From Candidatus Micrarchaeota archaeon CG_4_10_14_0_2_um_filter_60_11 (GTDB lineage Archaea > Micrarchaeota > Micrarchaeia > Norongarragalinales > Norongarragalinaceae): a DNA stretch of 20,910 nucleotides. A program made the translations under genes and the position numbers. The stretch spans positions 1-20,910 of the forward strand of contig PFPF01000029.1 of NCBI GenBank assembly GCA_002792915.1, given 5' to 3'. This document shows positions 12,273 to 19,519 of the stretch, in pieces (position 1 is the first letter of the stretch; every line of letters starts with the position of its first letter). Below the pieces are notes generated by a model. That model worked only from the letters and a program-made list of their open reading frames with translations. It had not been told where the DNA came from and did no database searches.

Positions 12273-13355
12273 GCCCATTTCTTCCTCGTCAAAGCCGAAG
12301 TATTCCGCCGAATCGGCGGGAAGGAACCACAGCATCTTCTTTGCCGCAGCCTTCGAAACGTGCGTTTTTTTAGCCACCTTGCCCGCCAGAGAGTTAAGCA
12401 ACGCGCGCGACGCCCTGCTTGCGGACATGGCGCGGATGTAAGTCGGGAACGCGTAAGGCACGAAATCGTGGTGCGGTTCGCGCTTTGCCGAAGCCACGCC
12501 GCCGGCGGCGAGTGCGGTTGCGTAACGAAGCATTCCGTAATCCTGCCGCCTGCGTATGCGGCCCACGAAAACGTCCGCGCGCGACAGCCATTGGAGGGCC
12601 GCAGCCGTCTCTTCCGCGTCGTACTCGCGCGGCACGTTCTCCTGCAGCCACTTCGCGAACATTTCCCAGTCGTCAAAATCGCGTTGCGCCTCGATCGCTT
12701 CGGCGAAGCCCTTCTTGAACACCCTGCGGATGCTTTCGAACGCGTCCGCCTTGCGGTCGCGCTCGCCGTGGCTGCCCGCCTGCAAGTCGTTAATCGCGGA
12801 ACGCAAATCGCCGTTGGACGATGCGGCGATTTCCTCGAAGTTTTCGGAAACGCCCTCCGCGGCGCCTATTGCCGTTATGACCTTCTTGATGGTGAGCCAG
12901 TTCACGCGCCTCAGCGCGACTTGCACGCACGCGGCGCGCACCGAAGTCATCTTCTTGTCCCACGCGTCCTCGGAAGTGAAGACCACGGGCTGGTTCGATT
13001 GGGCGGCCATGGCCGCGAGCTTGGTGAGCTGGGCCTGCTTGAAGCGCGACTCCGCCGCGTCGATGAGCACGAGGCTGTTGCCGCCGTACAGCGGGCTGGA
13101 CGAAAACAGCGCCTTCAAGCGTTCCTCGTCCGCGAGGCTGCCTTCCTCGACTTCGACTACGCCCCAGCCCGCGCTTGCCGCAACCGCGCGCACGAGCGCG
13201 GTCTTTCCCGTTCCAGTCGGGCCGTTCACGAGCAGCGGCTTTCCCTTTTTGCCGCGCTTCCAGTCGAGCGCCCACTTGACCGCCTCTTCCCTCGCGGCGG
13301 GGTTGCCCGCGAACTCCTCGACGCCCTTCGGGGCGTATTTGTCGGTCCACAACAC
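12207..13355 (-). CDS. rfcL: Replication factor C large subunit
   Basis: A 382-residue AAA+ clamp-loader subunit that, with RFC small subunits, loads the PCNA clamp. It opens with WTDKYAPKGVEEFAGN, has Walker A GPTGTGKT (K51) and the RFC motif GDLRSAINDLQ. The Walker B segment reads LVLIDAAES: D99 is kept but the usual catalytic Glu is A100, and the usual second Asp is replaced by A101-E102. The collar-like C-terminal part is present, but the end (KNKRKKG) is short and I see no PIP box, which archaeal large subunits often carry. The start is GTG 13355, with TTG 13352 as an alternative; TTTTAACC on the minus strand is centred 26 nt upstream. The 3' end overlaps the exported protein gene by 66 nt. 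Confidence 0.9.
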   Translation of the reverse strand: MLWTDKYAPKGVEEFAGNPAAREEAVKWALDWKRGKKGKPLLVNGPTGTGKTALVRAVAASAGWGVVEVEEGSLADEERLKALFSSSPLYGGNSLVLIDAAESRFKQAQLTKLAAMAAQSNQPVVFTSEDAWDKKMTSVRAACVQVALRRVNWLTIKKVITAIGAAEGVSENFEEIAASSNGDLRSAINDLQAGSHGERDRKADAFESIRRVFKKGFAEAIEAQRDFDDWEMFAKWLQENVPREYDAEETAAALQWLSRADVFVGRIRRRQDYGMLRYATALAAGGVASAKREPHHDFVPYAFPTYIRAMSASRASRALLNSLAGKVAKKTHVSKAAAKKMLWFLPADSAEYFGFDEEEMGLLAELGVFEAGNGEKNKRKKG

Positions 13356-13390
13356 AAACGAATTATAACCTTGCGCGGTTAAAACCGTTT
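13356..13390. promoter_or_regulatory. Short divergent promoter, rfcL and ychF-type GTPase
   Basis: A 35-bp spacer with two opposed TATA elements: AATTATAACC (13361-13370) centred 26 nt before ATG 13391 on plus, and GGTTTTAACC on minus (complement of 13377-13386) centred 26 nt before GTG 13355. Both genes would give leaderless mRNAs. The layout copies that at 11508-11543. Confidence 0.55.
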
Positions 13391-14545
13391 ATGCTCTTTG
13401 CCTTCGTGGGTCTCCCGAACAAGGGGAAGACCACGCTGTTCAACGCGCTCACGCGCGCCAACGCGGCGGTCGCGGATTACCCTTTCACCACGATTGACCC
13501 GAACAAGGGCGTTGCCTTCGCGTCCGTGCCCTGCCCCTGCGTCGGGAAGGGAGTCAAGTGCAGCCCCCGCAACAGCAAGTGCGTGAACGGGACGCGCTTC
13601 GTGCCAGTGAACGTGATTGACGTGGCCGGCCTGGTCGCTGGCGCGCACGAGGGCCGCGGGAGGGGCAACCAGTTCCTGACCGATTTGAGCAACGCGGACG
13701 CGCTCGTCTGCGTCGCCGACGCTTCCGGCTCCACCGACTCGGAAGGCAACAATTGCGAGCCGGGAACGCACGACCCGGCCGAGGACGTGGCAGTGCTTGA
13801 AAGCGAAATCGAGTATTGGCTCGCGTCCGTTGTCAAGCGCAACGCCCTCAAGGCGCGCGGCCGCAATTTGGCGGAATTCCAGCAGGCGCTTTCCGGGATA
13901 AGCGTGACCGAACGCGTGCTCAAGGAGTGCCTGCACGACGCGGGGCTGCAGCCCAAACCGGAGGAGTGGGACAAGGCGCAGTGCCTTGCCTTCGCGAAGG
14001 CCGTGCGCGCGAAGACCAAGCCAATAGTGGTCGCGGCGAACAAGTGCGACCTGCCGTCGTCAAGGGCCGGCGTTGAAAAATTGCGGCAGCTTCCCTACCC
14101 CCTGTTCGAAGTCTCCGCGGATTACGAGCTCGCGCTGCAAAAGGCGAAGGACAAGGGCATGGTCGATTACGACGGCAAGAGCGTGAACTTCAAAAACGAC
14201 GACCCGAAATTCGCCGCCGCACTGCGCCGCCTGAAGGATTTCGCAGACTCGCGCGGCGGGACTGGCGTCCAGGCGCTGGTGGACGGCGTGGTGTTCAAGG
14301 TGCTCGACTGCATCGTGGTTTACCCCGTCGAGGACGAGAAGCACTGGACGGACAACAAGGGCAACGTGCTTCCCGACGCGATACTGCTGCGCCGGGGCGC
14401 CACTGCGGTGGACCTTGCCGCCGCGATTCACACTGATTTGGCGAAAGGATTCCTCTACGCCGTGGACTGCCGCACGAACATGCGCCTCGGCAAGGAGCAC
14501 GCGCTCAAGGACGGGGACGTGGTGAAAGTTGTCTCGAACCGCTGA
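13391..14545 (+). CDS. ychF: YchF/OLA1-type GTPase, archaeal Ygr210 branch, with TGS domain
   Basis: A 384-residue Obg-family P-loop nucleotidase. G1 is GLPNKGKTT (residues 7-15), G3 is DVAGL (77-81) and G4 is NKCD (217-220). NKxD predicts GTP rather than the ATP preference of classical YchF, which has NxxE. Between G1 and G3 sits a cysteine-rich insert (CPC, then two more Cys before NGTRFVPV), typical of the archaeal Ygr210 group, followed by AHEGRGRGNQF and DASGSTDSEGN. The C-terminal about 75 residues (ILLRRGATAVDLAAAIH ... GDVVKVV) are a TGS domain. The family binds ribosomes. It overlaps the next gene by 17 nt. The symbol is used loosely for the family. Confidence 0.9.
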   Translation: MLFAFVGLPNKGKTTLFNALTRANAAVADYPFTTIDPNKGVAFASVPCPCVGKGVKCSPRNSKCVNGTRFVPVNVIDVAGLVAGAHEGRGRGNQFLTDLSNADALVCVADASGSTDSEGNNCEPGTHDPAEDVAVLESEIEYWLASVVKRNALKARGRNLAEFQQALSGISVTERVLKECLHDAGLQPKPEEWDKAQCLAFAKAVRAKTKPIVVAANKCDLPSSRAGVEKLRQLPYPLFEVSADYELALQKAKDKGMVDYDGKSVNFKNDDPKFAAALRRLKDFADSRGGTGVQALVDGVVFKVLDCIVVYPVEDEKHWTDNKGNVLPDAILLRRGATAVDLAAAIHTDLAKGFLYAVDCRTNMRLGKEHALKDGDVVKVVSNR

Positions 14546-15368
14546 ACTATTGTTCGGAACCGCGGGAATCCCGTTGCGCTGCAAGGGCACGGCTTCGGCC
14601 GAGGGAATCCGTTGCGTCAAAAAGCTGGGGCTGGGGGCGATGGAGCTCGAGTTCGTGCACGGCGTCAAGATGGGCGAAGACGCGGCCGAAGACTGCCGCG
14701 TTGCCTCGCAGGAAGCGGGCGTCTCGCTGAGCGTGCACGCGCCTTACTACATCAACCTGCTTTCGGAAGACAAGCAGAAGCTGGCGTTGAGCCGCCACAA
14801 CGTGCTGGCATCGTGCCGCGTGCTCGAAAAGTGCGGCGGCGGAAAAGTCGTTTTCCACCCCGGCTATTACATGAAGCTGGAAAAGGCGAATACATTCGCG
14901 CTGATGAAGGAAAGCTTCTCGGAGCTGCGTGACGCCTGCAAGGCGGAAGGCCTCAAGAAAACCAAGCTCGCGCCCGAGACCACGGGCAAGCACTCGGCTT
15001 TCGGCAGTTTGGAGGAACTGCTTTTGCTTGCGAAGGAAACAAAAATCGGCTTGACGATTGATTTTGCGCACCTTCACGCGCGCCTCAACGGCGGGTTGCA
15101 AAAGCGGGCGGATTACGCGAAGGTTCTGGACGCCGTGGAAACTTCGTTGGGAAAACAGGCGTTGAAAGAATTGCACTGCCATTTTTCGGGCATCGAGTTC
15201 ACGGAGAAAGGCGAGAGGCGGCATTTGCCCGTAGCCAGCAATTCGCCTCCGTTCGCCCCGCTGGCGCAAGAGTTGAAGGCGCGCAAGTGCGGCGGCACGA
15301 TAATCTGCGAGTCGCCGCTCAACGAGGGGGACGCGCTCGCCTTGCAGCGCGACTGGCTGAACGCGTAG
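14529..15368 (+). CDS. nfo: Endonuclease IV-type AP endonuclease (TIM barrel)
   Basis: A 279-residue xylose-isomerase-fold protein of the endonuclease IV family, which cuts DNA 5' of abasic sites using three zinc ions. Likely ligands line up well: H70 (SVHAPYY), H110 (VFHPGYY), E150 (APETTG), D178 and H181 (TIDFAH), H216 (LHCHFSG), H232 and E261 (CESP). The Asp of the bacterial D-R-H motif is Arg here (R230-R231-H232). The start is uncertain: TTG 14529 overlaps the GTPase gene by 17 nt with GGTG just upstream, while TTG 14550 would give the usual short lead (MLFGTAGIP). Its coupling to the GTPase gene suggests one transcript. An AP endonuclease is likely; another TIM-barrel activity is possible. 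Confidence 0.82.
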   Translation: MSRTAELLFGTAGIPLRCKGTASAEGIRCVKKLGLGAMELEFVHGVKMGEDAAEDCRVASQEAGVSLSVHAPYYINLLSEDKQKLALSRHNVLASCRVLEKCGGGKVVFHPGYYMKLEKANTFALMKESFSELRDACKAEGLKKTKLAPETTGKHSAFGSLEELLLLAKETKIGLTIDFAHLHARLNGGLQKRADYAKVLDAVETSLGKQALKELHCHFSGIEFTEKGERRHLPVASNSPPFAPLAQELKARKCGGTIICESPLNEGDALALQRDWLNA

Positions 15369-15444
15369 GCGCGGACGCGGGGCACACGCGGTTCGGGCGA
15401 GCGCGCAACCGTTAATAACGCCGGGCAAGTAATCGGATTTCAAA
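15369..15444 (+). promoter_or_regulatory. Spacer with TATA-like element before the ADP-dependent kinase
   Basis: The first half is GC-rich with no clear T-tract terminator. GTTAATAACG at about 15411-15420 is a TATA-like element centred about 30 nt before ATG 15445, allowing a very short leader. No Shine-Dalgarno site is visible. No RNA gene is seen here. Confidence 0.4.
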
Positions 15445-16758
15445 ATGCCCGCAGACGCACTTATTCGGGGTTGGAACGCCAAGCTTGCAGCCGGCCGCGG
15501 CTTGAAGCCGTTGCGCGTGGCGACGCTGTGCGCCTTCAACGCGAACATCGACGCGGTCAAAAAGGTTTCACCCCTCGAGTGGAAGCGCTTCCTTTCGGCG
15601 CTGTCAAAAAGCGAAGCAGAAACCGTGGAACGCCTGTCTTCGGGCGACTATTTCCCGCTGGGAAAGGTTTCCACCAAGGCGCAAGCAACGGCGTGCATAG
15701 CCTGGTCAATAAGGCGCGGGGAGGCCGCACATGTTGCCGCGCCGCCGAAAATAATTTTTTGGCTCGACCGCGCGTTCCCTAATGGCGTGAAACGCTTGGG
15801 CGGGCAGGCGGGCCTGATGGCGGAAAATTTGTGCCGCCTCGGGTGCAAGTCCGCGGTTTACCCCCTGCTGCTTTCAAAGAAGCAGGCCGCGCTTTTTTCG
15901 CGCGGCGTCCTTTACCCCGACGCTTCATGCGGCCGCGTTCGGCTCGTTCCGGTGCGCGGCAGCCGCAATTCAAGCGAAACCAAGGAGAACGTCGTCGTCG
16001 AATTCGGCTCGGACTTGTCGGCGCGCCCGAACCGCGCCATCTTTTCAAGCGGCTTCAAGCGCCGCCTCTGTTTCCCGACGCCTTGGGCCGAACAAAAGCT
16101 GAACGAGCTGGGCGGCCTGCTGGACGCATGCCTTTTCTCGGGTTTTCACTACCTAAAGCGCGCGGCCGAGCTGCCCCCCTTGTTCGCGCAGCTTGACGCG
16201 CTCAAGCAGGGCAGGCAAAAGTTTTCGTTCCATTGCGAGTACGTGCCCTTTGAGGACAAGCGAATGGAAGCGGCCGTGCTCCGCGGTCTGTGCAAGCGCG
16301 TGAAAAGCCTGGGCTTGAATGAAGTCGAGTTGCGCGAGCTGCACCGCGCGTTGTTTGGCAGCGGTTTCGACCACGAAAGCGTGAGGCAGCAGGCGGCGGC
16401 CGCCGAGCGGGTTTACGCCGAACTCGGCTTGCAGCGCCTGCACGTGCACAACAAGGGCTACCACCTGGTCGTTTTGGGCGGCAAGCGCGACCCGCGGCGG
16501 TGCGTTCTGGCTTGCCTGCTCGCGTCGGACGAGGCGACCTTCAAGGCAAGCGGCAGCCGCAAGCGCGCCAAAATTTCGGCGTACTCGCTCGGAAAAATGC
16601 GCGAGTATTCCGCGGACGCATCCTTCCTGCGAAACGGCTTTGTTGAAAGGCGGGGTCATTTCGTAGTAATCGCGCCCGCCAGCTTCGTGGAGAAGCCGGT
16701 CTACACGGTAGGACTGGGCGACATCGTGTCAAGCACCGCCTTCGCCGCGGAATTGTGA
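15445..16758 (+). CDS. ADP-dependent glucokinase/phosphofructokinase
   Basis: A 437-residue ribokinase-fold sugar kinase of the archaeal ADP-dependent family, which phosphorylates glucose or fructose 6-phosphate using ADP in the modified Embden-Meyerhof pathway. Visible motifs are FNANIDAV (substrate-binding D36), GGQAG (119-123), HVHNKGYHLVV in the large domain and TVGLGDIVSS with the catalytic base D426. Length fits the family. Sequence by eye does not settle glucokinase versus phosphofructokinase; some archaeal members do both. It is convergent with pyruvate phosphate dikinase, one base apart, which supports a working sugar-phosphate route. Promoter spacing suggests a nearly leaderless mRNA. 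Confidence 0.88.
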   Translation: MPADALIRGWNAKLAAGRGLKPLRVATLCAFNANIDAVKKVSPLEWKRFLSALSKSEAETVERLSSGDYFPLGKVSTKAQATACIAWSIRRGEAAHVAAPPKIIFWLDRAFPNGVKRLGGQAGLMAENLCRLGCKSAVYPLLLSKKQAALFSRGVLYPDASCGRVRLVPVRGSRNSSETKENVVVEFGSDLSARPNRAIFSSGFKRRLCFPTPWAEQKLNELGGLLDACLFSGFHYLKRAAELPPLFAQLDALKQGRQKFSFHCEYVPFEDKRMEAAVLRGLCKRVKSLGLNEVELRELHRALFGSGFDHESVRQQAAAAERVYAELGLQRLHVHNKGYHLVVLGGKRDPRRCVLACLLASDEATFKASGSRKRAKISAYSLGKMREYSADASFLRNGFVERRGHFVVIAPASFVEKPVYTVGLGDIVSSTAFAAEL

Positions 16759-16759
16759 A

Positions 16760-19393
16760 TCACTGCTTCTTGTGCCTGATGCCCGCCTGTGCGGCAGCGA
16801 GGCGCGCGATGGGCACGCGGAACGGGGAGCAGGACACGTAGTCCAGCCCGACGATGTGGCAGAACTCCACGCTGTTCGGCTCGCCGCCCTGTTCGCCGCA
16901 AATCCCGATTTCCAGTTTCGGCTTGGTCTTACGGCCCAACTCAACGGTCATCTTGATCAGCTTGCCGACCCCGCCGCGGTCGATTACCGCGAACGGGTCG
17001 CCGTCCAGAATTTTCGCTTCCACGTACTCATGCAGGAACTTGCCTTCCGCGTCGTCGCGGGAAAAACCGAAGGTCGTCTGCGTCAAGTCGTTCGTGCCGA
17101 ACGACATGAATTCCGCGTACTCCGCGATTTCGTCCGCGGTGAGCGTAGCGCGCGGCAGCTCAATCATCGTGCCCACTTTGTAAGCCGAACGCTTGCCGCG
17201 CTCCTTGAAGACGCATTCGGCCGTCTCGTCGATTATTTGCTTGACGAACTTGAGTTCGTTCACGTGGCTGACCAGCGGGACCTCGATTTCCGGCTTGACT
17301 TTCACGCCATTGGCTTCGCATTCGATTGCCGCCTCGATTATTGCGCGCACCTGCATGCGCGTCACGTCCGGCAGGGTTATCCCGAGCCTGCACCCGCGGT
17401 TTCCGAGCATCGGGTTGATTTCCTTGAGCTCTTCAACCCGCTTTAGCAGGACTTCTTTTTCCCTCAACAATGCCGCGCTGCCCTTCGTCGCCTTGAGCTT
17501 GGTTATTTCCACGAGAAGCTCCTCGTGGCTTGGAAGGAACTCGTGCAGCGGCGGGTCGAGCAGGCGGATGGTCACGGGCAGGCCGTCCATCGCCTTGAAC
17601 AAGCCCTTGAAGTCCTCGCGCTGCATTTCCAGCAAATGCCCCAGCGCTTCCCTGCGCCCTTCGGCGTCCTTGGCGAGAATCATCTTTTGCATCCAAGGCA
17701 GGCGGTCTTCCCCGAAGAACATGTGCTCGGTGCGGCACAGCCCGATGCCTTCCGCGCCGAAGTCGCGCGCGCGTTTCGCGTCGACGGGAGTGTCCGCGTT
17801 CGCGCGCACGCGCAGGCGGCGGAACGAGTCCGCCCACTGCATGAAAACGCCGAAGTCGCCAGACAGCGCGGGCGGGACCGTCTTCACCTGCCCCTGAATC
17901 ACGCGGCCCGTGTCGCCGTCCAGCGAAATCCACGCACCCTCCTCGAACTCCCTGTCGCCAACGAACATTTTCTTGGTTTTTTCGTCGACGCGCACGGCGT
18001 TGCATCCGGCGACGCAGCACTTGCCCATGCCGCGCGCCACTACCGCCGCGTGCGAAGTCATTCCGCCGCGCGCGGTCAATATGCCCTTGGCGACGGCCAT
18101 TCCCGCGATGTCCTCGGGCGAAGTCTCGTTGCGCGCGAGTATTACCTTCTCTCCCTTCGCCGCCCACTCCTGCGCATCCTCGGCGTTGAAAACTATGCGG
18201 CCGACCGCGGCGCCCGGCGAAGCTGCCAAGCCTTTCGCGATTACCTTCAATTCGGCGGTAGGGTCGAGCTGTTCGTGCAGCAACTGGTTTATCGAGTTCG
18301 GCTCGACGCGCATTACCGCGGTTTCCTTGTCAATCAGAGCCTCCTTGACCATGTCCACCGCGATTTTGACCGCCGCCTGCGCGGTGCGCTTGCCCGTGCG
18401 CGTCTGCAGCATGTACAACTTGCCGCCCTCTATCGTGAACTCGAAGTCCTGCATTTCCTTGTAATGCTTCTCGAGCTTGTCGTAAACCTCCAGCAGCTCC
18501 GCGTACGCCGCCGGCAAGTCCTTCTTCATCTCGTCCACCGGCTTGGGCGTGCGTATCCCCGCAACCACATCCTCGCCTTGCGCGTCCACGAGGTATTCCC
18601 CGTAATGCTCCTTCGCGCCCGTCGCCGGGTTGCGCGTGAACGCGACTCCGGTGCCGGAGTTGGCGCCCCTGTTGCCGAACACCATTGCCTGCACGTTGAC
18701 CGCGGTGCCCAAGTCGTCGGGAATGTTGTTAAGCTTCCGGTAAACGTTGGCGCGCGGCGTGTTCCACGACTCGAAAACCGCGTTGATTGCCAGCTTGAGC
18801 TGTTCCGCCGGCTCGTCGGGGAACGGCTTCTTCGTCTCCTTCTTGACGAGTTCCTTGTATTCCCTCACGATTTGCTTCAATTCGTTGACGGTCAAGTCCG
18901 TGTCCTTGCGGCCCTTCTTGTACGAATCCAGGACCGCTTCGAACTTCTTGTGCTCCACGCCCAGCACCACGTCGCCGAACATTTGCACGAGGCGGCGGTA
19001 GGAGTCGAACGCGAACCGTTCGTTGCCCGACTTCTTCGCCAGGCCTGCCGCCGTGGCGTCGTTCAAGCCGATGTTCAGCACGGTGTCCATCATTCCGGGC
19101 ATCGAGAACTTGGCGCCCGAACGAACCGAAAAAAGCAGCGGATTGGCCGCGTCGCCGAACTTCTTGTTCGTTTTTTTCTCTACTTCCGCCAGCTTTTGCA
19201 TTACTTGCGAATCCAAATCGGCGGGCGGCTTGCCTTCCTTGATGCAGTGCCTGCACGCTTCCGTCGTGATTGTAAAGCCGGGCGGGACCGGTAGCCCTAT
19301 CTTCGTCATTTCGCCCAAATTTGCGCCCTTTCCGCCCAACAGGTCCTTGTCGAACTCGTGCTCGCCGAAAGCGTAAACCCACTGCTTAGCCAT
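16760..19393 (-). CDS. ppdK: Pyruvate, phosphate dikinase
   Basis: An 877-residue enzyme interconverting pyruvate, ATP and phosphate with PEP, AMP and pyrophosphate; it can serve glycolysis or gluconeogenesis. The N-terminal nucleotide-binding domain begins WVYAFGEHEFDKDLLGGKGANL and includes the GMMDTVLNIGLND segment. The swivelling phosphohistidine domain has GGMTSHAAVVARGMGK (H448). The C-terminal PEP/pyruvate barrel has the PIEMVIPLV-like EIEVPLVSHVNEL, SFGTNDLTQ and the catalytic GICGEQGGEP (C832). It is full length and intact. ATG 19393 has GGGTGG about 9 nt upstream, and a TATA-like element about 62 nt away, so it seems leadered. The C-terminus (AAAQAGIRHKKQ) lies one base from the ADP-dependent kinase stop. 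Confidence 0.97.
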   Translation of the reverse strand: MAKQWVYAFGEHEFDKDLLGGKGANLGEMTKIGLPVPPGFTITTEACRHCIKEGKPPADLDSQVMQKLAEVEKKTNKKFGDAANPLLFSVRSGAKFSMPGMMDTVLNIGLNDATAAGLAKKSGNERFAFDSYRRLVQMFGDVVLGVEHKKFEAVLDSYKKGRKDTDLTVNELKQIVREYKELVKKETKKPFPDEPAEQLKLAINAVFESWNTPRANVYRKLNNIPDDLGTAVNVQAMVFGNRGANSGTGVAFTRNPATGAKEHYGEYLVDAQGEDVVAGIRTPKPVDEMKKDLPAAYAELLEVYDKLEKHYKEMQDFEFTIEGGKLYMLQTRTGKRTAQAAVKIAVDMVKEALIDKETAVMRVEPNSINQLLHEQLDPTAELKVIAKGLAASPGAAVGRIVFNAEDAQEWAAKGEKVILARNETSPEDIAGMAVAKGILTARGGMTSHAAVVARGMGKCCVAGCNAVRVDEKTKKMFVGDREFEEGAWISLDGDTGRVIQGQVKTVPPALSGDFGVFMQWADSFRRLRVRANADTPVDAKRARDFGAEGIGLCRTEHMFFGEDRLPWMQKMILAKDAEGRREALGHLLEMQREDFKGLFKAMDGLPVTIRLLDPPLHEFLPSHEELLVEITKLKATKGSAALLREKEVLLKRVEELKEINPMLGNRGCRLGITLPDVTRMQVRAIIEAAIECEANGVKVKPEIEVPLVSHVNELKFVKQIIDETAECVFKERGKRSAYKVGTMIELPRATLTADEIAEYAEFMSFGTNDLTQTTFGFSRDDAEGKFLHEYVEAKILDGDPFAVIDRGGVGKLIKMTVELGRKTKPKLEIGICGEQGGEPNSVEFCHIVGLDYVSCSPFRVPIARLAAAQAGIRHKKQ

Positions 19394-19519
19394 TTTTAGA
19401 AACCACCCGATAGCGTCGAAAAGCGCCTTGAGTCAAAATGGGCGGAACGAAATATAATTCTTGGCTTGCAACCGCCACAACCGCAGGTTCTTTAATTTCC
19501 CCTCCGCCTAACCAAAAGT
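19394..19519. promoter_or_regulatory. Divergent spacer, ppdK and cysS promoters
   Basis: The longest non-coding stretch of the window (126 bp). On minus, AATTATATT (complement of 19451-19459) lies about 62 nt before the ppdK ATG, giving a leader of about 35 nt that contains a GGGTGG Shine-Dalgarno-like site. On plus, TTTAATT (19491-19497) is centred 26 nt before the cysS ATG, fitting a leaderless mRNA. An ATG at 19438 opens a short frame that runs into cysS out of frame and is not taken as a gene. Confidence 0.45.

Noticed and set aside
12360..13382. Plus-strand frames of 340 and 270 codons opposite rfcL
   Set aside because: Shadows of rfcL; the minus strand carries Walker A and the GDLRSAINDLQ motif.
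15369..15444. Possible tRNA or small RNA in the GC-rich spacer before the ADP-dependent kinase
   Set aside because: No cloverleaf, T-loop or terminal CCA-type pairing could be drawn; only a TATA-like element is supported.
17525..19294. Plus-strand open frame of 589 codons opposite ppdK
   Set aside because: Same codon-bias shadow; its translation is rich in R, H, V and L with no recognisable domain.
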